From positions 16,390,064 through 16,454,063 of the forward strand of contig OX637397.1 of assembly GCA_951799425.1 (NCBI GenBank): a stretch of 64,000 bases of DNA, read 5' to 3'. Below the pieces are notes generated by a model. It was not told the origin of the DNA, did no database searches, and worked only from the letters and a program-made list of their open reading frames with translations. This DNA comes from Ilex aquifolium. Taxonomy: Eukaryota > Streptophyta > Magnoliopsida > Aquifoliales > Aquifoliaceae. This document shows positions 11,982 through 23,218 of the stretch, one piece after another (the first letter of the stretch is position 1; each line of letters opens with the position of its first letter). The position numbers and the translations under genes are program-made.

Positions 11982-14546
11982 ATGGGTGATCTTCAAGTCA
12001 TTGGCGGAATAAAAAAGCTCAACAACCAAAATTACAATACTTGGTCAACGTGCATGATGTCATACATACAAGGCCAAGACTTGTGGGAGGTTGTGAACGG
12101 AAGCGAAATTACTCAACCGGAGGCTGAGGATGCGAATGGTATACTGCGGAAATGGAAGATAAAAGCGGGCAAAACGATGTTTGCTTTGAAGACAACGATC
12201 GAAGAAGATGTGTTAGAGCACATTCGAGATGCGAAAACCCCTCACAAAGCTTGGAATACGTTCGCCAAGCTGTTCTCAAAGAAGAATGACACGAGGCTCC
12301 AACTTCTAGAGAGCGAGTTGTTGTCGGTAGCGCAACGTGACTTGACGATTGCTCAGTACTTTCACAAGGTGAAGACGTTATGCCGGGAAATTTCCGAGTT
12401 GGATCTAGAAGCTCCAATCGGTGAAACCAGGATGAAGAGAATAATCATCCATGGTTTGAGACCAGAATTCAGAGGCTTTGTTGCTGCAGTACAGGGATGG
12501 CAAAATCAACCATCACTTGTTGAGTTTGAGAATTTGCTTGCTGGTCAAGAAGCCTTGGCTAAACAAATGGGAGGAGTTTCACTCAAGGGTGAAGAGGAAG
12601 CGCTTTATGCCCACAAAGGCAGGTGGAATTCCAAGCAGCACACCGTCGGCATAACTAAAAAGAATGAGGACAAGGCAAAAAGTAGTCAAGGTGAGAGGAG
12701 CGCTCGTGTTGAGGGAGATTCGAAGAATCCTGGCACCAGGAAAAAATTTGAAGGGAAGTGCTATAATTGCGGAAAGAAGGGTCACATGGCAAAAGATTGT
12801 TGGTCGAAAAAAGGGCTTGTGGAAAGTAATGCTGATACTTCCAAAAGCGAAGATGAGTGGGACGCTCAGGCATTTTCTGCTGCAATAGAAGAATCAGCTT
12901 TTATAGCAACAACGTCTGAACAAATTGATTATGAGAAGGATTGGATCATTGACTCAGGCTGCTCAAATCATATGACAGGTGATAAAGAAAAGCTGCAGGA
13001 TTTGTCGGAATACAAGGGAAGACATATGGTAGTCACAGCGAACAACTCAAAACTACCGATAGCTCACATTGGTAATACAGTAGTCTCTTCCCAATATAAT
13101 ACTAATGATGTGTTGCTTCAAAATGTCTATCACGTCCCAGGTATGAAGAAAAATCTTCTCTCGGTAGCACAATTAACGTCTTCAGGCCATTTTGTTCTGT
13201 TTGGCCCTCAAGATGTAAAAGTTTATCGTGACCTTGAGATTATGGAAGAGCCGGTGATAAAGGAATGGAGACTAGAGTCAGTCTATGTGATGTCTGCAGA
13301 AACCGCATATGTAGACAATACCAGAAAGAACGAGACGACCGATTTATGGCATATGCAATTAAGTCACGTTAGTTATTCCAAACTAACTGTGATGATGAAA
13401 AATTCAATTTTGAAGGGACTTCCACAACTTGAAGTAAGAAAAGATACAATCTGCGTAGGATGTCAGTACGGCAAAGCGCATCAGTTGCCGTATGAAGAGT
13501 CAAAATGGAAGGCAAAGGGGCCGTTAGAGCTAATTCACTCTGATGTGTTTGGATCTGTTAAGCAAGCCTCTCTTAGTGGGATGAAATACATGGTGACCTT
13601 TATTGATGATTTTTCTAGGTACGTGTGGGTGTACTTTATGAAAGAAAAATCTGAAACTTTCTCAAAGTTTAAAGAATTCAAGGAAATGACGGAAGCGGAG
13701 GTTGATAAAAGAATCTGTTGTCTGCGTACTGACAATGGGGGAGAGTATACCTCAGATGAGTTTTTTTACTTCCTCCGAGAATGCCGAGTACGCCATCAGT
13801 TCACATGTGCCAACACTCCGCAGCAAAACGGCGTAGCAGAAAGAAAGAATCGGCACCTAGCAGAAATCTGTCGAAGTATGCTTCATGCAAAGAATGTTCC
13901 AGGACAGTTTTGGGCAGAAGCAATGAAGACTGCAACTTTCGTGATCAATAGGCTTCCTCAACAAAGGTTAAGTTTTTCATCACCCTTTGAAAAATTGTGG
14001 AACATAAAGCCTACAGTTAGTTATTTTCGAGTTTTCGGATGTGTTTGCTATGTCTTTGTACCTAATCATCTACGCAACAAGATGGACAAAAAGGCTGTTA
14101 GGTGTGTCTTTGTAGGATACGATAGTCAACGAAAAGGATGGAGATGCTGCGATCCTACAACTGGAAAGTGTTACACATCCCGGAATGTGGTGTTTGATGA
14201 ATCATCTTCATGGTGGTCCTTAGAAAATGAGATATTACCAGATTCAGATGTTTTTAAGGATGAGTTGCAATTTGCTCGAATCCAACTAAGCTTAGGTGAA
14301 GCTGAAAATGCAACCGATGGTGATATCGGAGATGACGAGACTCAAAGTCCTTGGCAAACTGGTGTGCATGGACAACCAAGCGAAGAAGGTGAGCCTAGTG
14401 AAACAGAAGCACCAATTCCACTCAGAAGATCAGCAAGAACCAAGAAACCAAATCCCAAATATGAAAAATTCTGCCATAGTAGAATATGCAAACGCAAAAG
14501 AACCAGAGACATTTGCAGAAGCATTTCAGAATCCAGACTGGAATAA
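11982..14546 (+). pseudogene. Copia B gag, protease and integrase
   Basis: The start is taken at ATG 11982 ([20 protein letters not shown]), which follows the primer-binding site. The open phase extends upstream into the LTR, but no better ATG is there. In order: UBN2-type gag (about 1-240), zinc knuckle [14 protein letters not shown] (about 260), protease [11 protein letters not shown] (about 323), GAG_pre-integrase with [14 protein letters not shown] (about 455), and integrase with HSDVFGS, TDNGGEY and [10 protein letters not shown] (about 515-640). The last 30 or so codons are out of phase. The true continuation shifts by one base near 14460-14470, at an A-rich run. The protein would lack reverse transcriptase. 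Confidence 0.92.
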
Positions 14547-15171
14547 AGCTATGGAAGAGGAAATTGCAGCATTAAAACGAAATCAGACTTGGGAGCTCGT
14601 GCCAAAGCCAAGAGATGTAGAGCCTATTTCCTGCAAATGGGTTTATAAGATAAAACGTCGCACAGATGGATCAATTGAAAGTCACAAGGCTCGTTTGGTA
14701 GCTCGAGGATTCTCTCAACAATATGGACTAGACTATGATGAAACGTTTAGTCCAGTTGCAAAACTTACAACTGTACGAGTCTTACTTGCATTTGCAGCTA
14801 ACAAAGATTGGGACTTGTGGCAGATGGATGTGAAGAATGCATTCTTGCATGGAGAGTTGGATCGGGAGATCTATATGAATCAACCGATGGGCTTTCAGAG
14901 TCAAGGTCATCCTGAATATGTATGTAAGATGCGGAAGGCACTTTACGGATTGAAACAAGCACCCAGGGCATGGTATGGTAAGATTGCTGAATTTCTAACT
15001 CAAAGTGGGTATTCAGTAACACCTGCAGATTCCAACTTGTTTGTTAAAGCTAATGGAGGAAAGTTAGCTATCGTACTTGTATACGTAGATGATCTAATCA
15101 TCACTGGAGATGATGTTGAAGAAATTTGCCGAACAAAGGAGAACTTGTCAGTTCGTTTCGAGATGAAATAA
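14460..15171 (+). pseudogene. Copia B reverse transcriptase
   Basis: In the new phase the frame reads [69 protein letters not shown] and the catalytic [13 protein letters not shown]. It stops at TAA 15169-15171 in the conserved FEMK[13 protein letters not shown] block. A single G-to-T change in the expected Glu codon would explain the stop. Confidence 0.92.
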
Positions 15172-16053
15172 CTTGGACAACTTAAGCACTTTCTTGGGCT
15201 AGAGGTGGATCGTACACACGAAGGGATATTTCTCTGTCAACAAAAATATGCCAAAGATTTGTTGAAAAAGTTCGGGATGCTCGAATGTAAGCCGATCTCA
15301 ACACCAATGGAACCAAATGCCAAGATGTGTGCACACGAAGGCAAAGACTTGAAAGATGCAACAATGTATCGAAAATTGGTGGGTAGTTTGCTTTACTTAA
15401 CTTTAACTAGACCCGATATCTCTTATGCAGTTGGTGTGATGAGTCGATACATGCAAAATCCAAAGAAGCATCATTTGGAAGCAGTTCGACGAATTCTGAG
15501 ACATGTGAAGGGTACAATTGATTATGGTCTGTTGTACAAGAAAGGTAAAGATTGCAAGCTAGTTGGCTACTGTGATGCTGATTATGCAGGAGATCATGAC
15601 ACCCGCAGATCAACTACTGGGTATGTTTTTATGCTTGGATCAGGAGCAATTTCTTGGTGTAGCAAGAGACAACCGACAGTATCTTTGTCAACAACGGAGG
15701 CAGAGTACCGAGCAGCAGCAATGGTAGCTCAAGAGAGTACGTGGCTTATACGGCTGATGAATGATCTACATCAACTAGTGAACTATGCAGTTCCATTGTA
15801 CTGTGACAACCAGTCGGCAGTTCGTTTGGCGGAGAATCCAGTCTTTCATGCGAGAACAAAACATGTGGAAGTGCATTATCATTTTATCAGGGAAAAGGTC
15901 CTAGAAGAAGAGGTTGAGCTGAGGCAGATTAAGTCAGAAGACCAAGTTGCAGACTTATTCACAAAAGGTTTGAGTGGTAGCAAGTTTGAAAGCTTTTGTC
16001 ATCAGCTCGGTATGGTAAAGAGTTTGGAAGCTGATGTTGGGGGAGAGTGTTAG
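15172..16053 (+). pseudogene. Copia B RT C-terminus and RNase H
   Basis: The same phase continues after the stop, with [20 protein letters not shown] then RNase H motifs [44 protein letters not shown] and [14 protein letters not shown]. The natural end is the TAG at 16051-16053, a few bases inside the 3' LTR. With the TAA at 15169 removed this block would be intact. Confidence 0.9.
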
Positions 16054-16352
16054 AGTTATCAACATCAGCATGTGACTGAGAAGATGTGTTGAACAAGTCA
16101 AGTTTGTTTTTGTGTCAAAGATATGCCTCTGTTTAGTTTTTCAATAAATTAGGAATTGTCCGAGTCTTAGGGAGGTCGTTGCAGCACGTTTAGAGTGACT
16201 GATTATCTTTCTATTCCTATTTTTAGTATTTCTATTCCTGTTGATAGTTTTGCCTACAAAAGACTTGTATCAAGTGAAGTTTTATATCACCACATCAATA
16301 AAAGTATTTTCTTTCCTCCTCTGTGTATCTCTTCTATAAAGTGGATTCAACA
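16048..16352 (+). repeat. Copia B 3' LTR
   Basis: It differs from the 5' copy at four bases. Two of these fall in the TATA area (CCTACAAAAGA instead of CCTATAAAAGG). The pol stop codon (16051-16053) lies inside its first bases. Confidence 0.95.
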
Positions 16353-16381
16353 TTGATGTCCTTAAAGAAACAATGGTTAGG

Positions 16382-17146
16382 CTAAAAAATCACAACACAA
16401 TTCAAGGAAGTGGTAATCTGAGATACATATAGTAAGTTAAAATTAAGTGAAGGCACCACAAGAACAAAATCTAAATTAAGATTATTTAGAGAGAGGGAAC
16501 CTTCACCAATAACTGTAGCTGGAGTGCCATTGGCTGTAGAAACAACGTGGGTTTCAGAGGGTTTCAAAGTTGAAATAGAAGCAGTATCAAAGGACATATG
16601 ATCAGTTGATCCAGAATCAATAATCCATGTACAAGATCCAATAGGGGCAGAGTTATTGAGAGACTTACCTGGGGAATCAGAAGAAATATGTAAAGCAGTA
16701 GGATCTGATATAGGCTCTTCGGCTTTGACAGTGGCAGCAGATGCAGTAGAAATAAGTTTTGAGTTACGTTTAGTTGGAGCCTTGGCAGGGTCCCACCATT
16801 CAGGGTAGCCTATCAAGTCATAGCAGCGAGATTTAGTATGTCCTGTGCCACCACAATGAGTACAGGATCTAGGAGGTACAGATGATCCAAAGTATTTATT
16901 TCCCATATCGAAACTACGGGATGTTGGTGTGGAAGAAGCTGGAGCAGTACCAGGTCTAGTTCGACGTGTAGGTGGAGTGGATCCACGTGCTAACATGGCC
17001 ACAGAATCAGGGGTAGTCAGATCACCATTTAAGAGAGTCCGTCGATTTGCTTCACGATGCACATATGCATATGTATGTTCAAGGTCCAAGCTGATCCATG
17101 CGAAGAATCTCCCCTTGCACCAGTTCAAATTCAGCATCAAGACCAT
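16382..17146 (-). pseudogene. Copia A gag C-terminus and protease, cut by element B
   Basis: The zinc knuckle CTHCGGTGHTKSRCYDLIGY (C-x2-C-x4-H-x4-C) is at about residues 95-110. The retropepsin motif WIIDSGSTDHMS with catalytic Asp is at about residue 174. The frame continues past the protease core and ends near the nested insertion at 16357; the rest of pol resumes beyond it at 11593. Confidence 0.85.
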
Positions 17147-17698
17147 TCAAGAATATATGAATCCGTAATATCTCAATGGATTTTTTATATGCAACGATAT
17201 CATCGGAATCCTTCATGGTAACGTTGTCACGGTGGTCGAGTTCTTGGAAGATTTCAACGAGTTCACCATAATATGTGGGAAGAGAATGACCAGATTGACG
17301 GAGGGAAAAAGCACGTTGATTGAGGGCAAAGATTTGTGTTTCGTCGGTTCCATCATAGAACGCTTTGGCAAGAGCACTCCAAATTTCACGAGCAGTACGG
17401 AGTTGGAGGTATCGCTTCATAATCTTTGGTGTCATTGATGTGAGTAACCAGCCTTTAACCTTTTGATTTTCGGCATACCACTTGGAATACAAAAGATCCT
17501 TAGAATCAGGTTGAGGAGAATCACCAATAATGTAATCAAGCTTTCACGGCCAGCGATATGCATTTCAATAATTTGGGACCAAACGTCATAATTGGTTTCA
17601 GTGAGGGTTATGCCAGCATTAAAGCCAGAATTTTCAGATTGAACATGTATGACAGGAGAAGAGGATTTGGTGGTGGGTTCGGTTGGTTCGGTGGCCAT
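17079..17698 (-). pseudogene. Copia A gag, N-terminal part, frameshifted
   Basis: The frame starts at ATG 17698 (MATEPTEPTTKSS). It contains the copia gag N-terminal motif LTETNYDVWSQIIEMHI at about residues 32-48. It then loses phase near 17520; a second frame (17079-17492) carries WYAENQKVKGWLLTSM and the UBN2-type gag core. Phase is lost again near 17120, before the zinc-knuckle part. Two frameshifts in about 600 bases mean no intact capsid-like protein. Gag normally packages element RNA into cytoplasmic particles. Confidence 0.85.
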
Positions 17699-17773
17699 AG
17701 TATGTGTAACAGGTTACAAAGAGAAGGGTTTGAGATTCAAGGATTTAGATACAGGAAACTTGCTCTGATACCA

Positions 17774-17983
17774 TGTAGAAATTATTGATTCAAATTCACA
17801 ACTTTCCTTTCATTGATACATGGCTTTAATAGCCCTTGTTTTACAAAACTTGCTCATAAAGAATAGGAGATAAGTATGGGATATCACATAATTACAGGGA
17901 TCAATCTTATCACATAATTACTGGGATCAATCTTATCAATCTATTTACAACTAACTAGAAGATAATTATGGTAATCTTCAACA
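17774..17983 (-). repeat. Copia A LTR (5' copy)
   Basis: This is the partner of 8302-8511 and abuts the initiator-tRNA primer-binding site at 17762-17773. Confidence 0.95.
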
Positions 17984-18512
17984 GTTTCTTCTCCCAGCAC
18001 CCTTGGTAACGGGTACTAAACTGGATAATGGCCTTTAGATAGCATTTCGTTTTCAATAATTACTGCTGTAAAGAGTTCTTCCAGTTCAATTACTGCACAT
18101 GTTTTGATGGAGTAAGAATTTAAAAAGGTTGTTACTCAAGTTGGTTCTTTACATTTCTAGTATTGGACTATGCAATCTTGGATTTTCCTAAAATTTCAGG
18201 GCAAGACGCCGTTAGGCATTCAGAGAGTCATGTTGCTTGAATTATTCAGTATGCTTCATCTAACTGGGAAAATGTTTTTTTTGGTTTGGTGTGGCCTGGT
18301 ATGGTTCGGTTTCTCAGTTTCTTTCCTTTCTGATTTTTCATGAGCTTGAAATGTCTCTGAATGCAAGCCACGTTCCGTTTCACTTATTTGTGCTCTTCTC
18401 GTGGGTTGAATTGATGCTTCTTATTTGTGCTCTTTTTGGACCATTTTGGATGTACATGTATTTACACTGACAAAGTTTCTTGCAGAAAATGTAGGAAACT
18501 TCACCTTCAGTC

Positions 18513-18644
18513 ATGTTCATTGAAGACATTGAATTAGCGAAAATCCCCTAGAGCTCTACTGAGGCCATGTTATCCGAATATGACAATGCAAAAGTTGAAG
18601 GGACAGGTTTGGGCTTCATTTGGGATAAGTTTGACACATTATAG
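18513..18644 (+). pseudogene. Possible relic exon, product unknown
   Basis: A frame with plausible amino-acid composition (MFIEDIELAKIP, a TAG stop at 18549-18551, then SSTEAMLSEYDNAKVEGTG and GFIWDKF) lies downstream of an acceptor-like TTGCAG at 18480-18485. The product is not recognised. One in-frame stop and the surrounding insertions suggest decay. It may belong with the exon-like stretches at 36880-36969 and 37738-37837. Confidence 0.25.
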
Positions 18645-19166
18645 GATTTCATTCCTTGAATTTGACGTTCGAAAATATTATTCAGCATGCATCATCATGT
18701 TGGTGCTTATTTTGTTTCTGTTTCCTTTCTATTTGGCCAATAATCTTTCAGTGTTCTGACTAGAATGAATTTAATAGTTTTTTCTGAAACTTTTGTGATG
18801 CCAATTTATCTGGATTAGCAGCTTACTTCTTTGCTTTTACATAATCTGAAATTCTAAAAAAACATATGTTACTTCTAATCATTATTACTGATCTCTGTGT
18901 TTTTATGTGTATCCTGTATGGTATCTTTTGGTATCTCTTCCTTTGATCTTGCTAATCTCCTTTCTAGTAAATGACCAGCAACTTTTGCGAGTGTTTTTAT
19001 GTTTTATGTTCATATATTACAATTTATTTTGGGATGTGTAGATAAAGTGGGCATCTTGTGTAATTAGCAGTAGTAATTAGCTATGTAATCCAAAGTTGTA
19101 GTAGCATCTGTTTACTCCATATAAAAACTTGAAGGAGGCCAAAGCCAATTGTGATATGTCTTAGTT

Positions 19167-19218
19167 TTTGTTTTTTTTTTTGGGGGGGGAGGGGGAGGGG
19201 GAGGGGGAGTTGAACCCT
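19167..19218 (-). mobile_element. 5'-truncated SINE copy
   Basis: A 52-bp insert is bounded by a perfect 19-bp direct repeat (19148-19166 and 19219-19237, ATTGTGATATGTCTTAGTT). On the minus strand it reads from a B-box-like GGGTTCAA into C-rich CCCCCT repeats and a poly-A tail. The order is the same as in the SINE at 31754-31875, so it is a copy truncated at the B box. Confidence 0.8.
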
Positions 19219-20388
19219 ATTGTGATATGTCTTAGTTAGTAGCCAAGTAAAATGCTCTAACATACTGAAATGTTCGACACTATTCATGGATCATCTGTAC
19301 TTAGACATTCTTACAAGTAATCTTTATGATGGCTTTGGTATTTTTGGCAGTGATAGAGTACCTAGTTGGTTAAACTTTTGAACAGTCTTTAGAAGAAATA
19401 GTCTGAAGAATAGCATGTGTCCACCAACATAGGAACTGGAGCTTATATGCGGAATTTTATGCCCGCAGCATAATCTTCCTCTGTACCATTGTGTTTTGGA
19501 AAGCATTTATTAGTAAAACATGAAAACATAAATATGTCTTCATGTTTTGCTAATAAATTCTGTTAAATAATATTGCTCGAAAAAGGTCTACAATTCAGTT
19601 CTCTTTCTGTTGATTAACATGAAAAGGTATGCTCTAGAAGTTATGGTATACTGCCATGCTGTGCAGAAGATTTGTTTGTAGAGAACTCAACAGCCATGTT
19701 TTGCCAGATTTATTTTTCCTAAAAAAGTATACCTAATTCTTAACTGATCCCAAGAGTTTGGAAGCTGAGGACTTTGTTGATGTACATCATTTATAGTTAA
19801 GTTATTCATGGAGGAGTGGGTGAAGGAGACTGTCTACCAGCTAATGATCTGACTAATGCTGGACCCTAAGTTATGTATGCAGATGCTTGTTTGGTCATGT
19901 TGAGGTGTAAACTTAACCATGGGAAATCCATGAACAAATGATAGAGAGAAAGAGCTTAGGTAACAGGATATGATGGTTCTTGACCCGAGTTTTGCCACTA
20001 AATCAGAAAAAAGACTAAAATACCCCAAAATAACACATAAGTACATGAATACTTCTATTGTAAAATCCTCATGCTGTAATTGCCTATTTGCCATCAGATG
20101 TGGACATGCTCCATCAGATAATTATTTTGTTTCTTAGTTGTGCATTGTTTAATCGTATCAACATAGCACCAAGAACTTTCAATCCACCTTCACAATTTTT
20201 GCTGTAGATGTTTGTCCGAAACTTAGAGGCTAGTAAAAAAAAAAATACAGAATGGCATCTTCATGTGGGTTTCTTCGGCTTCTAGTGACGATCTCATATC
20301 AATAAGATTTAGAAACGTACGGATTAGCCATCAGTTTGGGTGGTACATTGTATATCCCATACTAATTATTGTAAAGAGGCACAATATC

Positions 20389-23147
20389 TGTAACACCCCA
20401 ATCCCACTACACTATTAGTATAAAAATAACATTTAGGCAATCCCGTTATTAATAAAATATTATAACTTGACATTTAAAGAAAACTCATCCTAGAAATATT
20501 TATCTTAGGATCATTTTTTTTTAAAAAAAAAAAAGAAAAGTTATATGCGCACGGCACATAGGCCGGCTACCATGTAGAATATACATATCCTAAAAATATT
20601 TACAAGTGTTACTTACATGCCAAAACCAAAATAAGACAAGTGTTACTTACATACCAAAACCAAAATATTGACATCTTAATACAACCCAAAAAGTGTTATT
20701 ATTATTATTATTTTTTTTTAAAGAAACGGACACGAGCCCTTCTCGACACTCCTAACTGGACTTCTAGCTGTGGCAGTGGACTGCAAGTTTGTGTACCGTT
20801 TACCTGAAAAGATTTTCAAGCAAATTTTTCAGTGAGTTCTCATTAATAATTTCAAAGATAGAACAAAGAAAATAATGTGATGTTCTTGCTCATTTATGGA
20901 ATTTAATATTCATGTTTCCATATCTTTTTTCGAAACTCTATTTTATTGCGCTACGATTTCACACAGAAATAACCATCTTGCCACTCAGGCAACAAAACAC
21001 CACACAATAATATTCGTAATTCCATAACTTTTCTCGAAATTCTATTTCATTGCGCTACGGTTTCACACAGAAATAACCGTCTTGCCACTCAGACAACAAA
21101 ACACCCCACAATAATATTCGTAATTCCATAACTTTTCTCGCAATTCTATTTCATTGCGCTACGGTTTCACACAGAAATAACCGTCTTGCCACCCAGGCAA
21201 CAAAACACCGCACAAGTCTATCATCATATCGATATACGATCGTCACTCAAACAACTTAACAACATGTATCATTTTCTCAATATTCTAGTTTTTTTTTTTT
21301 TTTTTTGAAACAAATCACATCACATCAAAAATTTAGTTTCCGTCACTTAGACGAAATCAGCTTTAACTTATCTCCGTCACGAGGATAAACTGGAACACTT
21401 GAGTTACTTTTAGTCACGTAGACATCTCAATCTAATAGTTCGCTTTCGTCTCTTTGACGTCTTCACTACGCAAATAAAATACGTCACTTAGACCCCCGAC
21501 GCTTTATCGTCTCAACCATTTGGTTTTTCTTTCCACTTGTCACACAGACAACTAAACCATCATATTATAAGCTGTCACGAAGACATCTTATTTTCCATCG
21601 AAACATTAGACCACTTAAGCTATTTAGTCACAATAGAACTCATAAGCTAGACAGTCGCATAACATAAATATTTACATGTAGATAAAACAAAATATTAGTG
21701 TACACACGTACCTTGCTGACAATTTATCGTGTTGATGACTCCTCTGCCGGAGCTTTTTGAGCAGCATTCTTTACGGTGCTCGTCCCTGAACCTGACACCC
21801 ATTATTTCAAAATCGCATTCGAGTATTAATAAATAATACCGCTTTACTCGAATTGGTTTACACAAAGCAAATTTCTTAATTAAATCATGCCACATTCAAT
21901 ATCTCATCCACATCTAGCCATATCAATTACTCAAACAAATTAAACTAGTAGTTATAATCAATTCGAGTCACATGAAAATAATTCGTTTATAGAGAGTAAG
22001 ATTACCTACTCGAATCCATTACATCCAAAGTAAACATTTCTCATAAAATTATAGTAACTAAAATATAGTTGAATCTACATAATTTCCCAATAAAATCATA
22101 AAATTGTGTGAAAATTTCATACCCATGAATTTCATGAAAATTCAAGAACAATTAACAACATTTCCAAGTACCCACCACACTTCAAATTTTTTTCAACAAT
22201 ACTAACTTAATTTACACACCCACATAAATATCAAGATGTAACCTTCATTCATTAATCAAATCTCATACCCAACATCATACATCAATATACAACATCTAAA
22301 CACATACAAAATATCATCCTTGAAACACATGCAACACTCAAAATGCCTAAATAAAAAAAATAGGATTTCTACATCTTAGAAGAAAGAAAATGAAGCATAA
22401 TTCTTACCTTGTAGCCACACTTAATTTTTTTTTTTCTTTTTTTCTTCTCTTTTCTTTTCTTTCTTTCCTTATTCTTCCCTTGGTTTTCTTCTTTTTTTGC
22501 CCTTTTGGTTCTTGATCTAGCCGAAATGTTCAAGGGAAAGACTTTTTTTTTTTTTTTCTTTCTTTTTGCATGCAAGACATGCCTTGCATGTCTTGCTAAG
22601 TGGAGACTATAATCATGACCCAATATTATATATATATATATATTATAAATATATTATATGTTACATACATATTTATTATATACATACATATATACAATTA
22701 TATGTATGTATTTTCTTTTTGTATACATAGTTATACATACACATGTATATACATATATTCAAATTATTGACAATCTATTAAATTCGTCTCTCGGACCCTT
22801 AACCACTTCTTGTATATACTAATACATTTTATTTCATTATTATTATTATTTTTTTTTATAACAATAAATTGATGTCACATACTTGTCACCCGATTAATTT
22901 CACATGCGCTAATATACATGAAATAATAAAAGAATATCACTTGTCAACATTCTTATTTAATTTTTCACACTTTAAATAAAACAATTCTCCCTATAATCAT
23001 TTTTTTATAAATTATCCCTAAATATTAAAATATTCATCGTTCATTACTCATAATTAAATACTAATCGTCAATCCTACGCATGCATGTCATGTGTGAATAT
23101 ACTTATGACAAATATTATATATTGGTCATGCGTGTTCGGGTTTTACA
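20389..23147 (-). repeat. Gypsy 3' LTR
   Basis: Minus-strand ends are TGTAAAACCCGAAC...GGGGTGTTACA. It contains three tandem 104-bp units (about 20913-21215), then a 300-bp zone of spaced GTCAC...AGAC motifs (21330-21650), and AT/TA-rich microsatellites (22620-22760). Confidence 0.95.
20913..21215. repeat. 104-bp tandem array in gypsy LTR
   Basis: Three units share the core GCGCTACG(A/G)TTTCACACAG, whose starts lie at 20948, 21052 and 21156, exactly 104 bases apart. Each unit also holds GTCTTGCCACTCAGGCAACA or a near match. The paired LTR has the same three units at about 28600-28900. Confidence 0.9.
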
Positions 23148-23218
23148 ATTTTCCCCTCCTTAGGAATTTCGTCCCCGAAATTTGACTTACCAGTCTGAAA
23201 CAAGTGAGGATACTTGAT

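Larger units (their letters stand above)
11599..16352 (+). mobile_element. Ty1/copia retrotransposon B, nested in A
   Basis: Two 305-bp LTRs (11599-11903 and 16048-16352) differ at 4 positions. They are flanked by a perfect 5-bp duplication, TTGAT (11594-11598 and 16353-16357). The primer-binding site TGGTATCAGAGC is at 11906-11917. A purine tract (GGGGGAGAG) precedes the right LTR at 16039-16047. It is inserted in pol of element A, between protease and integrase, in the opposite orientation. Total length is 4754 bp. One frameshift and one nonsense codon interrupt an otherwise complete gag-pol. Confidence 0.95.
8302..17983 (-). mobile_element. Ty1/copia retrotransposon A (host of nested element B)
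   Basis: Two 210-bp LTRs (8302-8511 and 17774-17983) differ at one base and are flanked by a perfect 5-bp duplication, GTTTC (8297-8301 and 17984-17988). The primer-binding site complementary to initiator tRNA-Met (TGGTATCAGAGC on minus) lies directly against the right LTR at 17762-17773. The polypurine tract is at about 8512-8523 beside the left LTR. Gene order on the minus strand is gag, protease, integrase, reverse transcriptase, RNase H, as in Ty1/copia. Without the 4.75-kb nested element B the unit is about 4.9 kb. Frameshifts and a stop break its frame, so it is non-autonomous now. Confidence 0.95.
17984..20388 (+). other. Host locus segment 2, intron-like
   Basis: T-rich low-copy DNA lies between copia A and the gypsy element, with many acceptor-like TTTCAG/TTGCAG strings and no long frame. 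It holds a truncated SINE (19167-19218) and an exon-like stretch (18513-18644). Confidence 0.5.

Noticed and set aside
21695-21895. 66-codon minus-strand frame present in both gypsy LTRs (also 29372-29572)
   Set aside because: It appears twice only because the LTRs are recent copies; no domain or start evidence.
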